A stretch of DNA of 64,000 nucleotides from Terriglobia bacterium. GTDB lineage: Bacteria; Acidobacteriota; Terriglobia; Bryobacterales; Bryobacteraceae. Below the pieces are notes generated by a model, which worked only from the letters and a program-made list of their open reading frames with translations, made no database searches and had not been told where the DNA came from. Numbering within the stretch: the first letter of the stretch is position 1; each line of letters opens with the position of its first letter. The position numbers and the translations under genes were made by a program. This document shows positions 37,787-46,976 of this stretch, in pieces. The stretch is taken from NCBI GenBank assembly GCA_020073305.1, contig JAIQFK010000006.1, positions 248,001-312,000 on the forward strand, in the 5' to 3' direction.

Positions 37787-38192
37787 GCCGGACAACAACC
37801 CTACCGTAGCGCACGAGCATACCGACGCCGACTCCCGTGCCATTACCCAATTCGGTATCGCACTCACATTTTTCCTCATCGTTTCGCAACTGGTGCTATG
37901 GTGGGTGTTCTCCAGTTTTTCGAAGCGGGAGCAAAAGTTGAGCCCGCCCGTTCCGGCCATCGTGAAGGCGGAGGCGCCCCACGAACCTCCCGAGCCACGT
38001 CTGCAGGCCAATCCGCAGCTCGATATGAGAAAGATGCTCGAGGAAGAAAATGAAGCCCTGACCCATTACGGCTGGGTAGATCCGGATCGTGGAATCGTCC
38101 GGCTCCCCATCGAACGCGCGCTCGATATCCTGGCGAAAAAGGGTCTGCCTCAGTTCAAAGCTGAGGGAGCAAAACCAAAAACAACGAGATGA
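37770..38192 (+). CDS. Small membrane protein linked to ACIII
   Basis: 140 residues from the ATG at 37770, selected by GGAGG five bases before it; ATG 37758 is in frame. One N-terminal membrane helix (FGIALTFFLIVSQLVLWWVF), then a periplasmic part with a proline-rich stretch (PPVPAIVKAEAPHEPPEPRLQ) and WVDPDRGIVRLPIERALDILAKKG. The last block resembles a c-type biogenesis/assembly helper tail seen next to ACIII genes. No known domain. Lies between actF and sco, so assembly or tethering of the supercomplex is a reasonable inference. Confidence 0.78.
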   Translation: MKHPIEPDNNPTVAHEHTDADSRAITQFGIALTFFLIVSQLVLWWVFSSFSKREQKLSPPVPAIVKAEAPHEPPEPRLQANPQLDMRKMLEEENEALTHYGWVDPDRGIVRLPIERALDILAKKGLPQFKAEGAKPKTTR

Positions 38193-38200
38193 GATCGTAG

Positions 38201-39058
38201 ATGCAAGTTTGGAAGACAGTTATCATTTTGTTAGTCGCAGCCATCCTGGCGAACGGGCAGAAGCTCAAAGACCGCCAGCTGGCCACTGCCGCCTCCGTGT
38301 TGCCGCCTGGCCTTCGCGACGTCAGCCTGGAGCAGAGGCTCAACCAGGAGGTCCCTCTCCACCTCGCTTTCCGCGACGACTCCGGCCGCCCGTTGCCGCT
38401 TTCGTCCTATTTCAGCGGTAAGCCCGTCATTCTGGCGCTCGTCTACTATCAGTGCCCCATGCTGTGCACCCAGATTCTCAACGGTCTGGTGATGAGTCTG
38501 CGCGGCATGTCGCTCGAATCCGGCCGCGATTTTGAAGTGGTGGCCGTCAGCATCGATCCCACGGAAACCCCAGAACTGGCCGCGCGCAAGAAAGCCGAAT
38601 ACCTGCGCCGTTACGCCAAGAGTCCCGCGGGCTGGCATTTCCTCACCGGAGCCGAGCCGCAAATCAAGGAACTGGCGCAAGCCGTCGGATTCCGCTACGC
38701 CTACGATCCGCGCACAAAACAGTATGCTCATGCCAGCGCCATCATGGTGCTCACGCCCGGCGGGCGGCTTTCCAAGTATTTCTACGGAATCGAATACGCT
38801 CCGCGCGATCTGCGCCTGGGGCTGGTCGAAGCATCCGAAAATAAGATTGGCTCACCGGTCGATCAGATCCTGCTGTACTGCTATCACTACGACCCCAGCA
38901 CGGGAAAGTATTCCGCCATCGTGATGAACATGGTTCGATTGGCGGGCGCTCTCACCCTCGTGATCTTCGGCGCTCTGCTGGCCTGGATGTGGCGCCGCGA
39001 TTTGCGCCGCAGCCGTGAAGCGGTTGTGCCCGGCATGATGAAGGTGCGGTATCGATGA
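38201..39058 (+). CDS. sco: SCO1/SenC copper chaperone, membrane-anchored
   Basis: 285 residues. N-terminal signal/anchor MQVWKTVIILLVAAILANGQ and a C-terminal helix (LAGALTLVIFGALLAWMWRR). The thioredoxin-like domain carries CPMLC near residues 86-90 and a His in YAHAS (about 177), the SCO copper-binding set, with VAVSIDPTETPE between. Delivers copper to CuA of CoxB. Overlaps coxB by 4 bases. The C-terminal helix is unusual, since most SCO proteins have only the N-terminal anchor. Confidence 0.93.
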   Translation: MQVWKTVIILLVAAILANGQKLKDRQLATAASVLPPGLRDVSLEQRLNQEVPLHLAFRDDSGRPLPLSSYFSGKPVILALVYYQCPMLCTQILNGLVMSLRGMSLESGRDFEVVAVSIDPTETPELAARKKAEYLRRYAKSPAGWHFLTGAEPQIKELAQAVGFRYAYDPRTKQYAHASAIMVLTPGGRLSKYFYGIEYAPRDLRLGLVEASENKIGSPVDQILLYCYHYDPSTGKYSAIVMNMVRLAGALTLVIFGALLAWMWRRDLRRSREAVVPGMMKVRYR

Positions 39059-40056
39059 ATCCGCAGTTCCAGCTTTTTCCCGATCAGGCGTCGGCCACCG
39101 CCGTACATCTGGATCATCTCACCATCTATCTGCTCAGCATTGCGGCGTTCTTCAGCACCCTGATCTTCGCGCTGATCTTCTTTTTCGCTGTCAAGTACCG
39201 GCGCCGCTCCGGGCACGAGCGCGTGAGCGAAATCGGCCACGCCCTTCCGCTCGAGATCGCCTGGTCGGTAATTCCTTTCGTGCTCATGATGATCATGTTC
39301 ACATGGGGTGCCAGCGTGTTCTTTGAAATGTCGCGGCCGCCGGACGACGCCATGAACATCTACGTCGTGGGCAAGCAATGGATGTGGAAGACCCAGCACC
39401 TCGAAGGGCAGCGCGAGATCAATGAGCTGCACGTGCCCCTGGGCCGTCCCGTCAGGCTCACCATGACGTCCGAGGACGTGATTCACAGCTTCTACATGCC
39501 GGCGTTCCGCGTGAAGTTCGACGTGCTGCCCGGAAAATACACTACCGCCTGGTTCAATCCCACCAGGCCTGGAAAATACCACTTGTTTTGCGCCGAATAT
39601 TGCGGGACTTTGCATTCCGGCATGATTGGCTGGATCCACGTGATGGAGCCCGCCGAGTATGAGCGCTGGCTGGCGGGCGGCGCTGGCGGAGAATCGCTGG
39701 CCTCCAGCGGTCAGAAGCTGTTCGAATATCTGGCCTGCGCCAACTGCCATCGCACCGACAAGCCTGGCCGCTGCCCCAATTTGACCGGGCTGTTCGGTTC
39801 GAAGGTGCAGTTGACCACGGGCGAAACCGTTACAGCCGACGAGGCCTACGTTCGCGAATCCATCCTCAATCCCGGCGCCAAGGTCGTGGCTGGCTATCAA
39901 AACATCATGCCCACGTTCCAGGGCCAGGTAACCGAAGAGGATTTGCTGCAGCTCATCGAGTACGTCAAATCGTTGGCCAAGCAACCTGCACCACCGCCGC
40001 CGGCTCCGGGCGCAGCTCGTGCGGCGCGGCGTGCTGAACCAAAACAGAATCGCTAA
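39055..40056 (+). CDS. coxB: Cytochrome c oxidase subunit II fused to cytochrome c
   Basis: 333 residues. Two membrane helices ([44 protein letters not shown]), then a cupredoxin domain with the CuA set: [22 protein letters not shown] near residue 179. A C-terminal cytochrome c follows with CANCH near 228 and Met in NIMPTFQG (about 283), as in caa3 oxidases. A Pro/Ala/Arg-rich tail ends it. It accepts electrons from the ACIII cytochromes and passes them via CuA to CoxA. Confidence 0.96.
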   Translation: MNPQFQLFPDQASATAVHLDHLTIYLLSIAAFFSTLIFALIFFFAVKYRRRSGHERVSEIGHALPLEIAWSVIPFVLMMIMFTWGASVFFEMSRPPDDAMNIYVVGKQWMWKTQHLEGQREINELHVPLGRPVRLTMTSEDVIHSFYMPAFRVKFDVLPGKYTTAWFNPTRPGKYHLFCAEYCGTLHSGMIGWIHVMEPAEYERWLAGGAGGESLASSGQKLFEYLACANCHRTDKPGRCPNLTGLFGSKVQLTTGETVTADEAYVRESILNPGAKVVAGYQNIMPTFQGQVTEEDLLQLIEYVKSLAKQPAPPPPAPGAARAARRAEPKQNR

Positions 40057-40061
40057 TTCGT

Positions 40062-41673
40062 ATGATTACGGCAACTGTAGAGACTCGCGATAATTACTTA
40101 AATCACGAATACGGCGTGAAGTCCTGGCTGTTGACCAAGGATCATAAACGCATCGGGCTGCTGTACCTCGCCGCCATCACCTTCTTCTTTTTCCTGGGCG
40201 GTATTTTCGCCACCGTGATCCGCCTCGAGCTGCTCACCCCGCCGGGTGACCTCGTTTCCGCGCAGACCTACAACAAGCTGTTCACCTTGCATGGCGTCAT
40301 CATGGTGTTCCTGTTCCTCATCCCATCCATACCCGCGACGCTCGGCAACTTTCTCGTGCCCCTGATGATCGGCTGCAAAGACCTCGCCTTTCCCAAGATC
40401 AACCTGCTGAGCTGGTACATTTTCATGGCGGGCGGAGCGTGCGTCCTGTACGCCATGCTCCAGGGCGGCGTCGACACCGGCTGGACATTTTACGTGCCGT
40501 TCAGCACTTCCTACGCCAATACCTACGTCATCCTGACGGGCGTCGGCATCTTCATCTCCGGGTTTGCCTCCATTCTCACTGGGCTGAATTTCATCGTCAC
40601 CATTCACCGCATGCGCGCGCCGGGACTTACCTGGTTTCGCCTGCCGCTGTTCATCTGGTCGATGTACGCTACCAGCCTCATCCAGGTACTCGGAACTCCT
40701 GTGATCGCCGTTACCATCCTGCTCGTGGCTGTCGAGCGCGGATTTCATCTGGGCATTTTCGATCCGGCGCTCGGCGGTGATCCCGTCCTCTTCCAGCACC
40801 TGTTCTGGTTCTACTCCCACCCGGCCGTCTACATTATGGTGCTGCCCGGCATGGGCATCATCAGCGAAATTGTCTCCGTATTTACGCGCAAAAAGGTGTT
40901 CGGCTATCGCTTTGTGGCTTTTTCCAGCGTCGCCATCGCCGTCCTGGGATTCCTGGTCTGGGGCCACCACATGTTTGTCGCCAGCCAGTCCGTTTATGCC
41001 AGCCTGGTGTTTTCGTTCCTGAGTTTCTTTGTCGCCGTGCCGTCAGCCATCAAGGTTTTCAACTGGACCGCTACTCTCTATAAAGGATCCATCTCCTACG
41101 ACACGCCGATGCTCTATGCGTTCGGCTTCATTGGGTTGTTCACCATCGGAGGCTTGACCGGCACCTTCCTCGCGACCCTCGGCTTTGACGTGCACGTCAC
41201 CGACACCTACTTCGTGGTGGCGCACTTTCACTACATCATGGTGGGCGGCACGCTCATGGCTTATCTCGGCGGCATGCACTACTGGTGGCCTAAGATGACC
41301 GGCCGCATGTACCCCGAAGGCTGGGCCAAGCTTTCCGCGCTGGTGGTGTTCCTGGGGTTCAATCTGACCTTTTTCCCGCAATTCATCATGGGCTATCTCG
41401 GAATGCCGCGGCGCTACCACGCTTATCCGGAAGAATTCCAGGTCTATCACGTCCTTTCCACCGCCGGCGCCTCGGTTCTTGCGGTGGGCTATCTGATTCC
41501 CGCCATCTACTTCGTCTGGTCGCTCCGCTTCGGCAAGATTGCGCCCGACAATCCCTGGAACGCGTCAGGTCTCGAATGGCAGACCACTTCGCCGCCGCCG
41601 CCGGAAAACTTCGAAATCACTCCCGTGGTTACCTACGAAGCCTACGACTATTCGATTCTCGAGGAGATGAAGG

Positions 41674-41681
<8 letters not shown>
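40062..41681 (+). CDS. coxA: Haem-copper oxidase subunit I, A2 type
   Basis: 539 residues, about twelve helices. Haem ligands in [12 protein letters not shown] and [11 protein letters not shown]; CuB histidines in [12 protein letters not shown] and WGHHMFV; a Tyr cross-linked to His in [13 protein letters not shown] carries Tyr-Ser instead of the Glu of XGHPEV, placing it in the A2 subgroup, in which Tyr/Ser replace the D-channel Glu. Reduces O2 to water and pumps protons. Five bases after coxB. Confidence 0.97.
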
Positions 41682-42327
<646 letters not shown>

Positions 42328-42330
42328 CTC

Positions 42331-42630
42331 ATGGCTGAGCACATCGTTACCAAAAAGCAATATTCCTACGTATTCGGCGCTCTCCTGCTGCTCACGTTCG
42401 TAACCACATCCGTGGGCATGATGGATCTCGGCCGTCTCAACGTCATCGTCGCGCTGGTGATCGCCGTCATCAAGGCGCTGCTGGTCGTGCTGTTCTTCAT
42501 GCACATCTATTGGTCGACCAAGCTGAACAAGCTGGTCGTCGTCGCCGGCGTCGCCTGGCTGGCCCTGCTGCTCTGGCTCACCCTCACCGACGTCCTGTCC
42601 CGTGGCTGGCTGCCCTTCCCTGGAAAATAG
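42331..42630 (+). CDS. coxD: Cytochrome c oxidase subunit IV (caa3 type)
   Basis: 99 residues, three helices: YVFGALLLLTFVTTSVGMMDLG, VIVALVIAVIKALLVVLFFMHIYWS, KLVVVAGVAWLALLLWLTLTD. The FMHIYWS motif after the second helix marks COX4_pro_2/CoxD-type subunits. Three bases after coxC; last gene of the operon. A weak inverted repeat follows at 42631-42662 without a T-run. Confidence 0.92.
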   Translation: MAEHIVTKKQYSYVFGALLLLTFVTTSVGMMDLGRLNVIVALVIAVIKALLVVLFFMHIYWSTKLNKLVVVAGVAWLALLLWLTLTDVLSRGWLPFPGK

Positions 42631-42697
42631 GCCGCGCTCTCCTTCGCAGACGGGTCCGCGGCTCGGCAGCAATGCAATTACCAACAAATTCCGTTTA

Positions 42698-43537
42698 TCA
42701 AATGTGAATCTCTCCCGCGGACACGCAGTCCGGGTCTAGGGGGTACCCGCTCACTCCTGCAAGCTGGCTCATGAGCCACAGATACGTGGTCAGGTGATGC
42801 ATGCAAGCGATGGTCGGGCTGATCTTATCTGGTGGAGGTGTCAGTTCGTATTTCGTGTTCACATGCTCGTAGGGCAGCGGTAGAATCGGTGGCAACTGCG
42901 GCACCAGATCCTGTCGATTTACAATTCGATAGCTGAAAGAAACGGCGGCATTGTAGGTGCTCGCAAAAATATGGTCGCCCGTGCGGGGGCTTGCGTAGGT
43001 ATATCCCACAGGCGTGCGGCACGACGTGTTCAATGCCACATCGAGTGTCAACAAGGTCGCCAACGCGCCCCCAAGGCTGTGCCCGCAGACGGTCACACTC
43101 GCCGCAGCTCCGGTATCCAGGTAACTCTTGATCGAATCTTTCACCGGCAGGGTGCCGTTGGCCCGCCCAATTCTTAATGACCGGTACACTGACGTAAAGC
43201 CATCTTCCGTGAAACCGTGGGCCTTGGAGATCGGACAAGGAACCATCAGGAACGACGCATCATGAAGCCACTCCAAAATCGTGTCTGTGCCGCGAATGGC
43301 GGCTACTAATTCGTTAGCGGTGGAAATCGCAAGAAACCCGAACGACACCACGTCTCCTACATGAGGATTGATGTCAGTCGCCAGATCGTCCCCATAAATC
43401 GTCTGCAGAAACCCGTAACCAGCCGCCTTAATCTTGTCAATATCAGCGGGTCCGCAATCGCCTGACGGTGCAACCGATTCGGCAATTTTAACCAAACCGG
43501 CATATTGAATCGCACTATTCCACTTAATCGGTATCAT
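42698..43537 (-). CDS. Class 3 lipase
   Basis: 279 residues from the ATG at 43537; GAGGAG about nine bases upstream supports it over a TTG two codons before. Alpha/beta hydrolase with nucleophile elbow CGHSLGGALATLL, downstream Asp in NRQDLVPQLPP and a likely His in YEHVNTKY. Fungal-lipase-like class 3 enzymes cleave triacylglycerols. There is no obvious signal peptide, so it may be cytoplasmic or exported by another route. Stands alone; convergent with coxD. Confidence 0.87.
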   Translation of the reverse strand: MIPIKWNSAIQYAGLVKIAESVAPSGDCGPADIDKIKAAGYGFLQTIYGDDLATDINPHVGDVVSFGFLAISTANELVAAIRGTDTILEWLHDASFLMVPCPISKAHGFTEDGFTSVYRSLRIGRANGTLPVKDSIKSYLDTGAAASVTVCGHSLGGALATLLTLDVALNTSCRTPVGYTYASPRTGDHIFASTYNAAVSFSYRIVNRQDLVPQLPPILPLPYEHVNTKYELTPPPDKISPTIACMHHLTTYLWLMSQLAGVSGYPLDPDCVSAGEIHI

Positions 43538-43812
43538 AAACAAATGCTCCTCGCGTAAATTCTTGAGAAATGCCGTCGTTGTACCCAGCTATTATGGTGC
43601 CTTCCAAGAAACCCGGCAACACAAAATTGCAGTGGCGGTCGTGGGTCGGAAGGTGCCCTTTGCACTGTCAGCGACTTACCGACCCGCGACTGCAAGCCTT
43701 TCATCAAGCTCACAGGGATTAACGCCTGTTGAGCGATAATAGAAAAACTGCTGTGTCTTCCGAAGTTCCTGGCATAGAACTGGCCTTGTGTTCGCAGCCT
43801 AACGGGTAATCC

Positions 43813-45267
43813 ATGCGTCTCGCCGCATTATTTGTCCTGACTCTTGCGCTCACGGCGTCCGGTGCGCGCTTGCTTGCGCAGGGAGCATCCCCGGCGCAAC
43901 AGCACGCCGACCAGGCTCTTCAGTTTGCGCAACAGGGAGATCTGAAAAGCGCCGAAAGCGAATTGCGAAAGGCCGTCGAGCTGTCGCCGGGCGACTCCAA
44001 CTTCCTGACGAGCCTCGGAGGCATTCTCGGAATGGAGGGCGATCTCCGGCAGGCGAATACGTATCTGGCCAAGGCCGTGAAGTTGAATCCGCAAGATCCC
44101 GCGTCGCGCCGGAATCTTGCCGCCAACCAGTGGCAGCTGGGCCAGCTCAAAGAAGCGCACCAGAATCTGGACCTGCTGCTTCGCGCCAACCCGCGGGATA
44201 AGATTGCGACCTTTCTCTTGGGCATGGTCTCTGAAAAGGAAAAAGCCTATGCCCGCAGCGCGAAGCTGCTCGAATCCGTCCCCGATGTGCTGGCCCAACA
44301 ACCCGATGGCTGGGCGGCGCTTGCGAATTCCTACTACCATACGGGCCGGACTGAAAATGCCAGAGCGGCTTTACAGCGCCTGCTCAGCCCTCCGGCAAAC
44401 CCGCGTACCGTATTCTTAGGCGGAAGCATCGCCATGGATGCGCTCGACTATTCCAACGCGGAGACCCTGTTTCGTTCGGTGCGATCCAGCTATCCCGATC
44501 GCGCCGCCTTGGAATCGGAAATTGCGCTGGCCGAGTACCGGAGCGGGCACGTGGCCGAAAGCGAGAGAACACTGCTTGAAGCCGTAAAGGCGAACCACGC
44601 AACCAGCAGCGGATACGTCTTGCTCTGCCGCATGCTGAGCGCTGAGGGATCGGACCTGCGCGCGCTCCGCATTGCCGCCCAGGCCGCCCAGGCTTTCCCT
44701 GATTCATCGGACGTGCTGTCCACAAAAGGCTCCGTTGAACTCAAGCTGCGATACTTTAAGGACGCCGTGGCGTCTTACCAGAAGGCCGCCGTGCTGAAAG
44801 ATTCTGCCGGGGTGAAGCGAGGCCTGGCCACGGCCCAATGGAACGCGGGCCTGCGCGAGCAGGCCACGTCCACTTTCGAACAAGCCATGCGTCAATTTCC
44901 GCGCGACGCGCAGACGTGCCAGGTCTATGGGACCTTGCTGCTCGAGGATGGTTCGCCTGAAAACAAGGCACGCGCTGTCAACCTGTTGAAACACGCCCTG
45001 GATCTCGATCAATCCGCCACCGAGCCGCGCTATCAACTTGCCAATCTTGAATTGACCGATGGAAATCCCCAACAGGCTCTCGCGTATCTTGAAAGCGCCA
45101 TCAAGCTGGATCCGAACGACAGCCGGCTTCATTTCGCTCTGAGCCGCGTGTACCGCCGCTTGGGACGTGATTCCGACGCCGGTAAGGAAACGGAGATCTA
45201 CCAAAAGCTGAAAGCCGCCGAGCAGCCTGGCGCTCGAAACGATGCAGCCGGGGGAACCCACCCGTAG
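43813..45267 (+). CDS. Secreted TPR-repeat protein
   Basis: 484 residues. Signal peptide (MRLAALFVLTLALTASGARLLAQG) followed by TPR-like helical repeats throughout, e.g. ADQALQFAQQGDLKSAESELRKAVELSPGD, NTYLAKAVKLNPQDPASRRNLAANQWQLGQ, and later ARAVNLLKHALDLDQSATEPRYQLANLEL. TPR arrays bind proteins, so this is likely a periplasmic scaffold. It overlaps the CRTAC1 gene by one base (TAGTG), so the two are translationally coupled. Confidence 0.88.
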   Translation: MRLAALFVLTLALTASGARLLAQGASPAQQHADQALQFAQQGDLKSAESELRKAVELSPGDSNFLTSLGGILGMEGDLRQANTYLAKAVKLNPQDPASRRNLAANQWQLGQLKEAHQNLDLLLRANPRDKIATFLLGMVSEKEKAYARSAKLLESVPDVLAQQPDGWAALANSYYHTGRTENARAALQRLLSPPANPRTVFLGGSIAMDALDYSNAETLFRSVRSSYPDRAALESEIALAEYRSGHVAESERTLLEAVKANHATSSGYVLLCRMLSAEGSDLRALRIAAQAAQAFPDSSDVLSTKGSVELKLRYFKDAVASYQKAAVLKDSAGVKRGLATAQWNAGLREQATSTFEQAMRQFPRDAQTCQVYGTLLLEDGSPENKARAVNLLKHALDLDQSATEPRYQLANLELTDGNPQQALAYLESAIKLDPNDSRLHFALSRVYRRLGRDSDAGKETEIYQKLKAAEQPGARNDAAGGTHP

Positions 45268-46931
45268 TGCGGAATCGAGCCTATTCTGTCTGTGCCGCGG
45301 CAGCCGCCCTGGTGGGCCTATCGCCGCACACTGGAGTGAAAGCCACCGAAAACTTATTTACCGACGTCACGGCTTCTGCGGGCATTCATTGGAAACATAC
45401 CAGCGGCGAGTCCAAAGATTGTTTCCTGATTGAGGCCATGGGTGGCGGAGTGGCGCTGGCTGATTTCGATCAGGATGGCTGGCTGGACATCTTCCTGGTA
45501 ACGGGAGGCGAAACGCCGCACGCGAAGAGCTCCACGCCACCGCGCAACGCGCTCTACCGGAATCTCGGCAACGGCAAGTTCGAAGATGTCGCCGCTAAAG
45601 CCGGCGTGGAGCGGTTACCGTTTTACGGGATGGGAGTGGCCGCCGCCGATTATGACAATGACGGTTTCCCGGATCTCTACATTACCGGCTATCCTTCGAG
45701 CGCCCTCTATCACAACAACGGTGATGGCACATTCACCAACGTGACGGAGAAAGCGGGCGTCAGCAATGCCGGCAAGTGGGGCGCAAGCGCCGTATGGTTC
45801 GATTACGACGGCGATGGCCGGCTCGATCTGTTCGTGGCCAACTATGCGAAGTTCTCTTTGGACGGGCCGCAGCACTGCTCGTATGAGGGACAGCCCACCT
45901 ACTGCGCACAAACGGCATATGAAGGCGATGCGCCACGGCTCTACCACAACAACGGCGACGGCACGTTCACCGATGCCACCACACAAGCCGGACTCTCGAA
46001 GCTCATCGGGCGCGCACTGGGCGTGATTGCCATCGATGTGGATGGCGACGGCTGGCCTGACCTATTCGTAGCGCGCGACGCCTCACCCAATCTGCTCCTC
46101 ATCAACAAACATAACGGCACATTCGAAGACGCCGCGCTAAGCGCCGAAGTCGCTCTGAACATGGACGGCAACGCGCGCGCCGGCATGGGCGTGGATGCGG
46201 GCGACGTCACCGGAAACGGCTGGCCCTCGTTCGTCATCACCAATTTCAACGACGAGCACCACGCTCTCTTCGTTCATCCGGGACATTTCCCCTTTGAAGA
46301 GCGGACGGTACAATCCGGCCTGGCCAGCCTCACCCGCTCCTTTGTGGGCTGGGGCGCGCATTTTCTGGATTACGATAACGACGGCAATCTGGACCTGGTG
46401 ATTGTCAATGGCCACATCAACCAGGTGATCGAGCACACGCGCCGCGATGTCTCTTACCGCGAGCCCCCGCTGCTGCTGCACAACGACGGCCGGGGAAATT
46501 TTCAAAACATGGCCCCGCTGGCAGGTCCCGTCTTTCAGGAAAAGTTTCGCGCACGCGGACTCGCGGTCGGTGACTTGGACAATGACGGCCGCACGGATAT
46601 CGTCTTCACGCGCCTCAACGACTCGCCTGTGCTCTTGCGCAACACGGTGGCAGAGGCCGGCGCATGGATTGGGTTCCAGCTCGAAGGGACCCGCAGCAAC
46701 CGCGATGCCATCGGTGCGAAGGTGGCGGTTTCGACAGGCGAGCAAAAGCTCGTGCGCTGGATCACCGCGGGAGGCAGCTACCTGTCCTCGCATGACAAGC
46801 GCCTCATTTTCGGTCTGGGGCAGAATGCGCCCGAGCAGGTGCGCGCGGAGATCCACTGGCCCAGCGGCCAGGTCCAGACGGTTTCGGGTCTCGCGATCCG
46901 CCGATATCACAAGATCGTAGAGCCGCGCTGA
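45267..46931 (+). CDS. CRTAC1-family FG-GAP/UnbV protein
   Basis: 554 residues from a GTG at 45267; signal peptide VRNRAYSVCAAAAALVGLSPHTG. A series of FG-GAP/VCBS-like repeats carries calcium-loop sequences, e.g. ALADFDQDGWLDIFLV, AAADYDNDGFPDLYIT, WFDYDGDGRLDLFVAN, AIDVDGDGWPDLFVA, FLDYDNDGNLDLVIV and AVGDLDNDGRTDIVF, forming an integrin-like beta-propeller. The C-terminal ASPIC/UnbV domain is recognisable from WIGFQLEGTRSNRDAIGAKVAVS, SYLSSHDKRLIFGLGQ and VRAEIHWPSGQVQTV. Extracytoplasmic; ligand unknown. Confidence 0.93.
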   Translation: MRNRAYSVCAAAAALVGLSPHTGVKATENLFTDVTASAGIHWKHTSGESKDCFLIEAMGGGVALADFDQDGWLDIFLVTGGETPHAKSSTPPRNALYRNLGNGKFEDVAAKAGVERLPFYGMGVAAADYDNDGFPDLYITGYPSSALYHNNGDGTFTNVTEKAGVSNAGKWGASAVWFDYDGDGRLDLFVANYAKFSLDGPQHCSYEGQPTYCAQTAYEGDAPRLYHNNGDGTFTDATTQAGLSKLIGRALGVIAIDVDGDGWPDLFVARDASPNLLLINKHNGTFEDAALSAEVALNMDGNARAGMGVDAGDVTGNGWPSFVITNFNDEHHALFVHPGHFPFEERTVQSGLASLTRSFVGWGAHFLDYDNDGNLDLVIVNGHINQVIEHTRRDVSYREPPLLLHNDGRGNFQNMAPLAGPVFQEKFRARGLAVGDLDNDGRTDIVFTRLNDSPVLLRNTVAEAGAWIGFQLEGTRSNRDAIGAKVAVSTGEQKLVRWITAGGSYLSSHDKRLIFGLGQNAPEQVRAEIHWPSGQVQTVSGLAIRRYHKIVEPR

Positions 46932-46976
46932 TTCCGAGTAGCGCAGGCGCGTGCCGGGACCCATTAGAATTAGAAA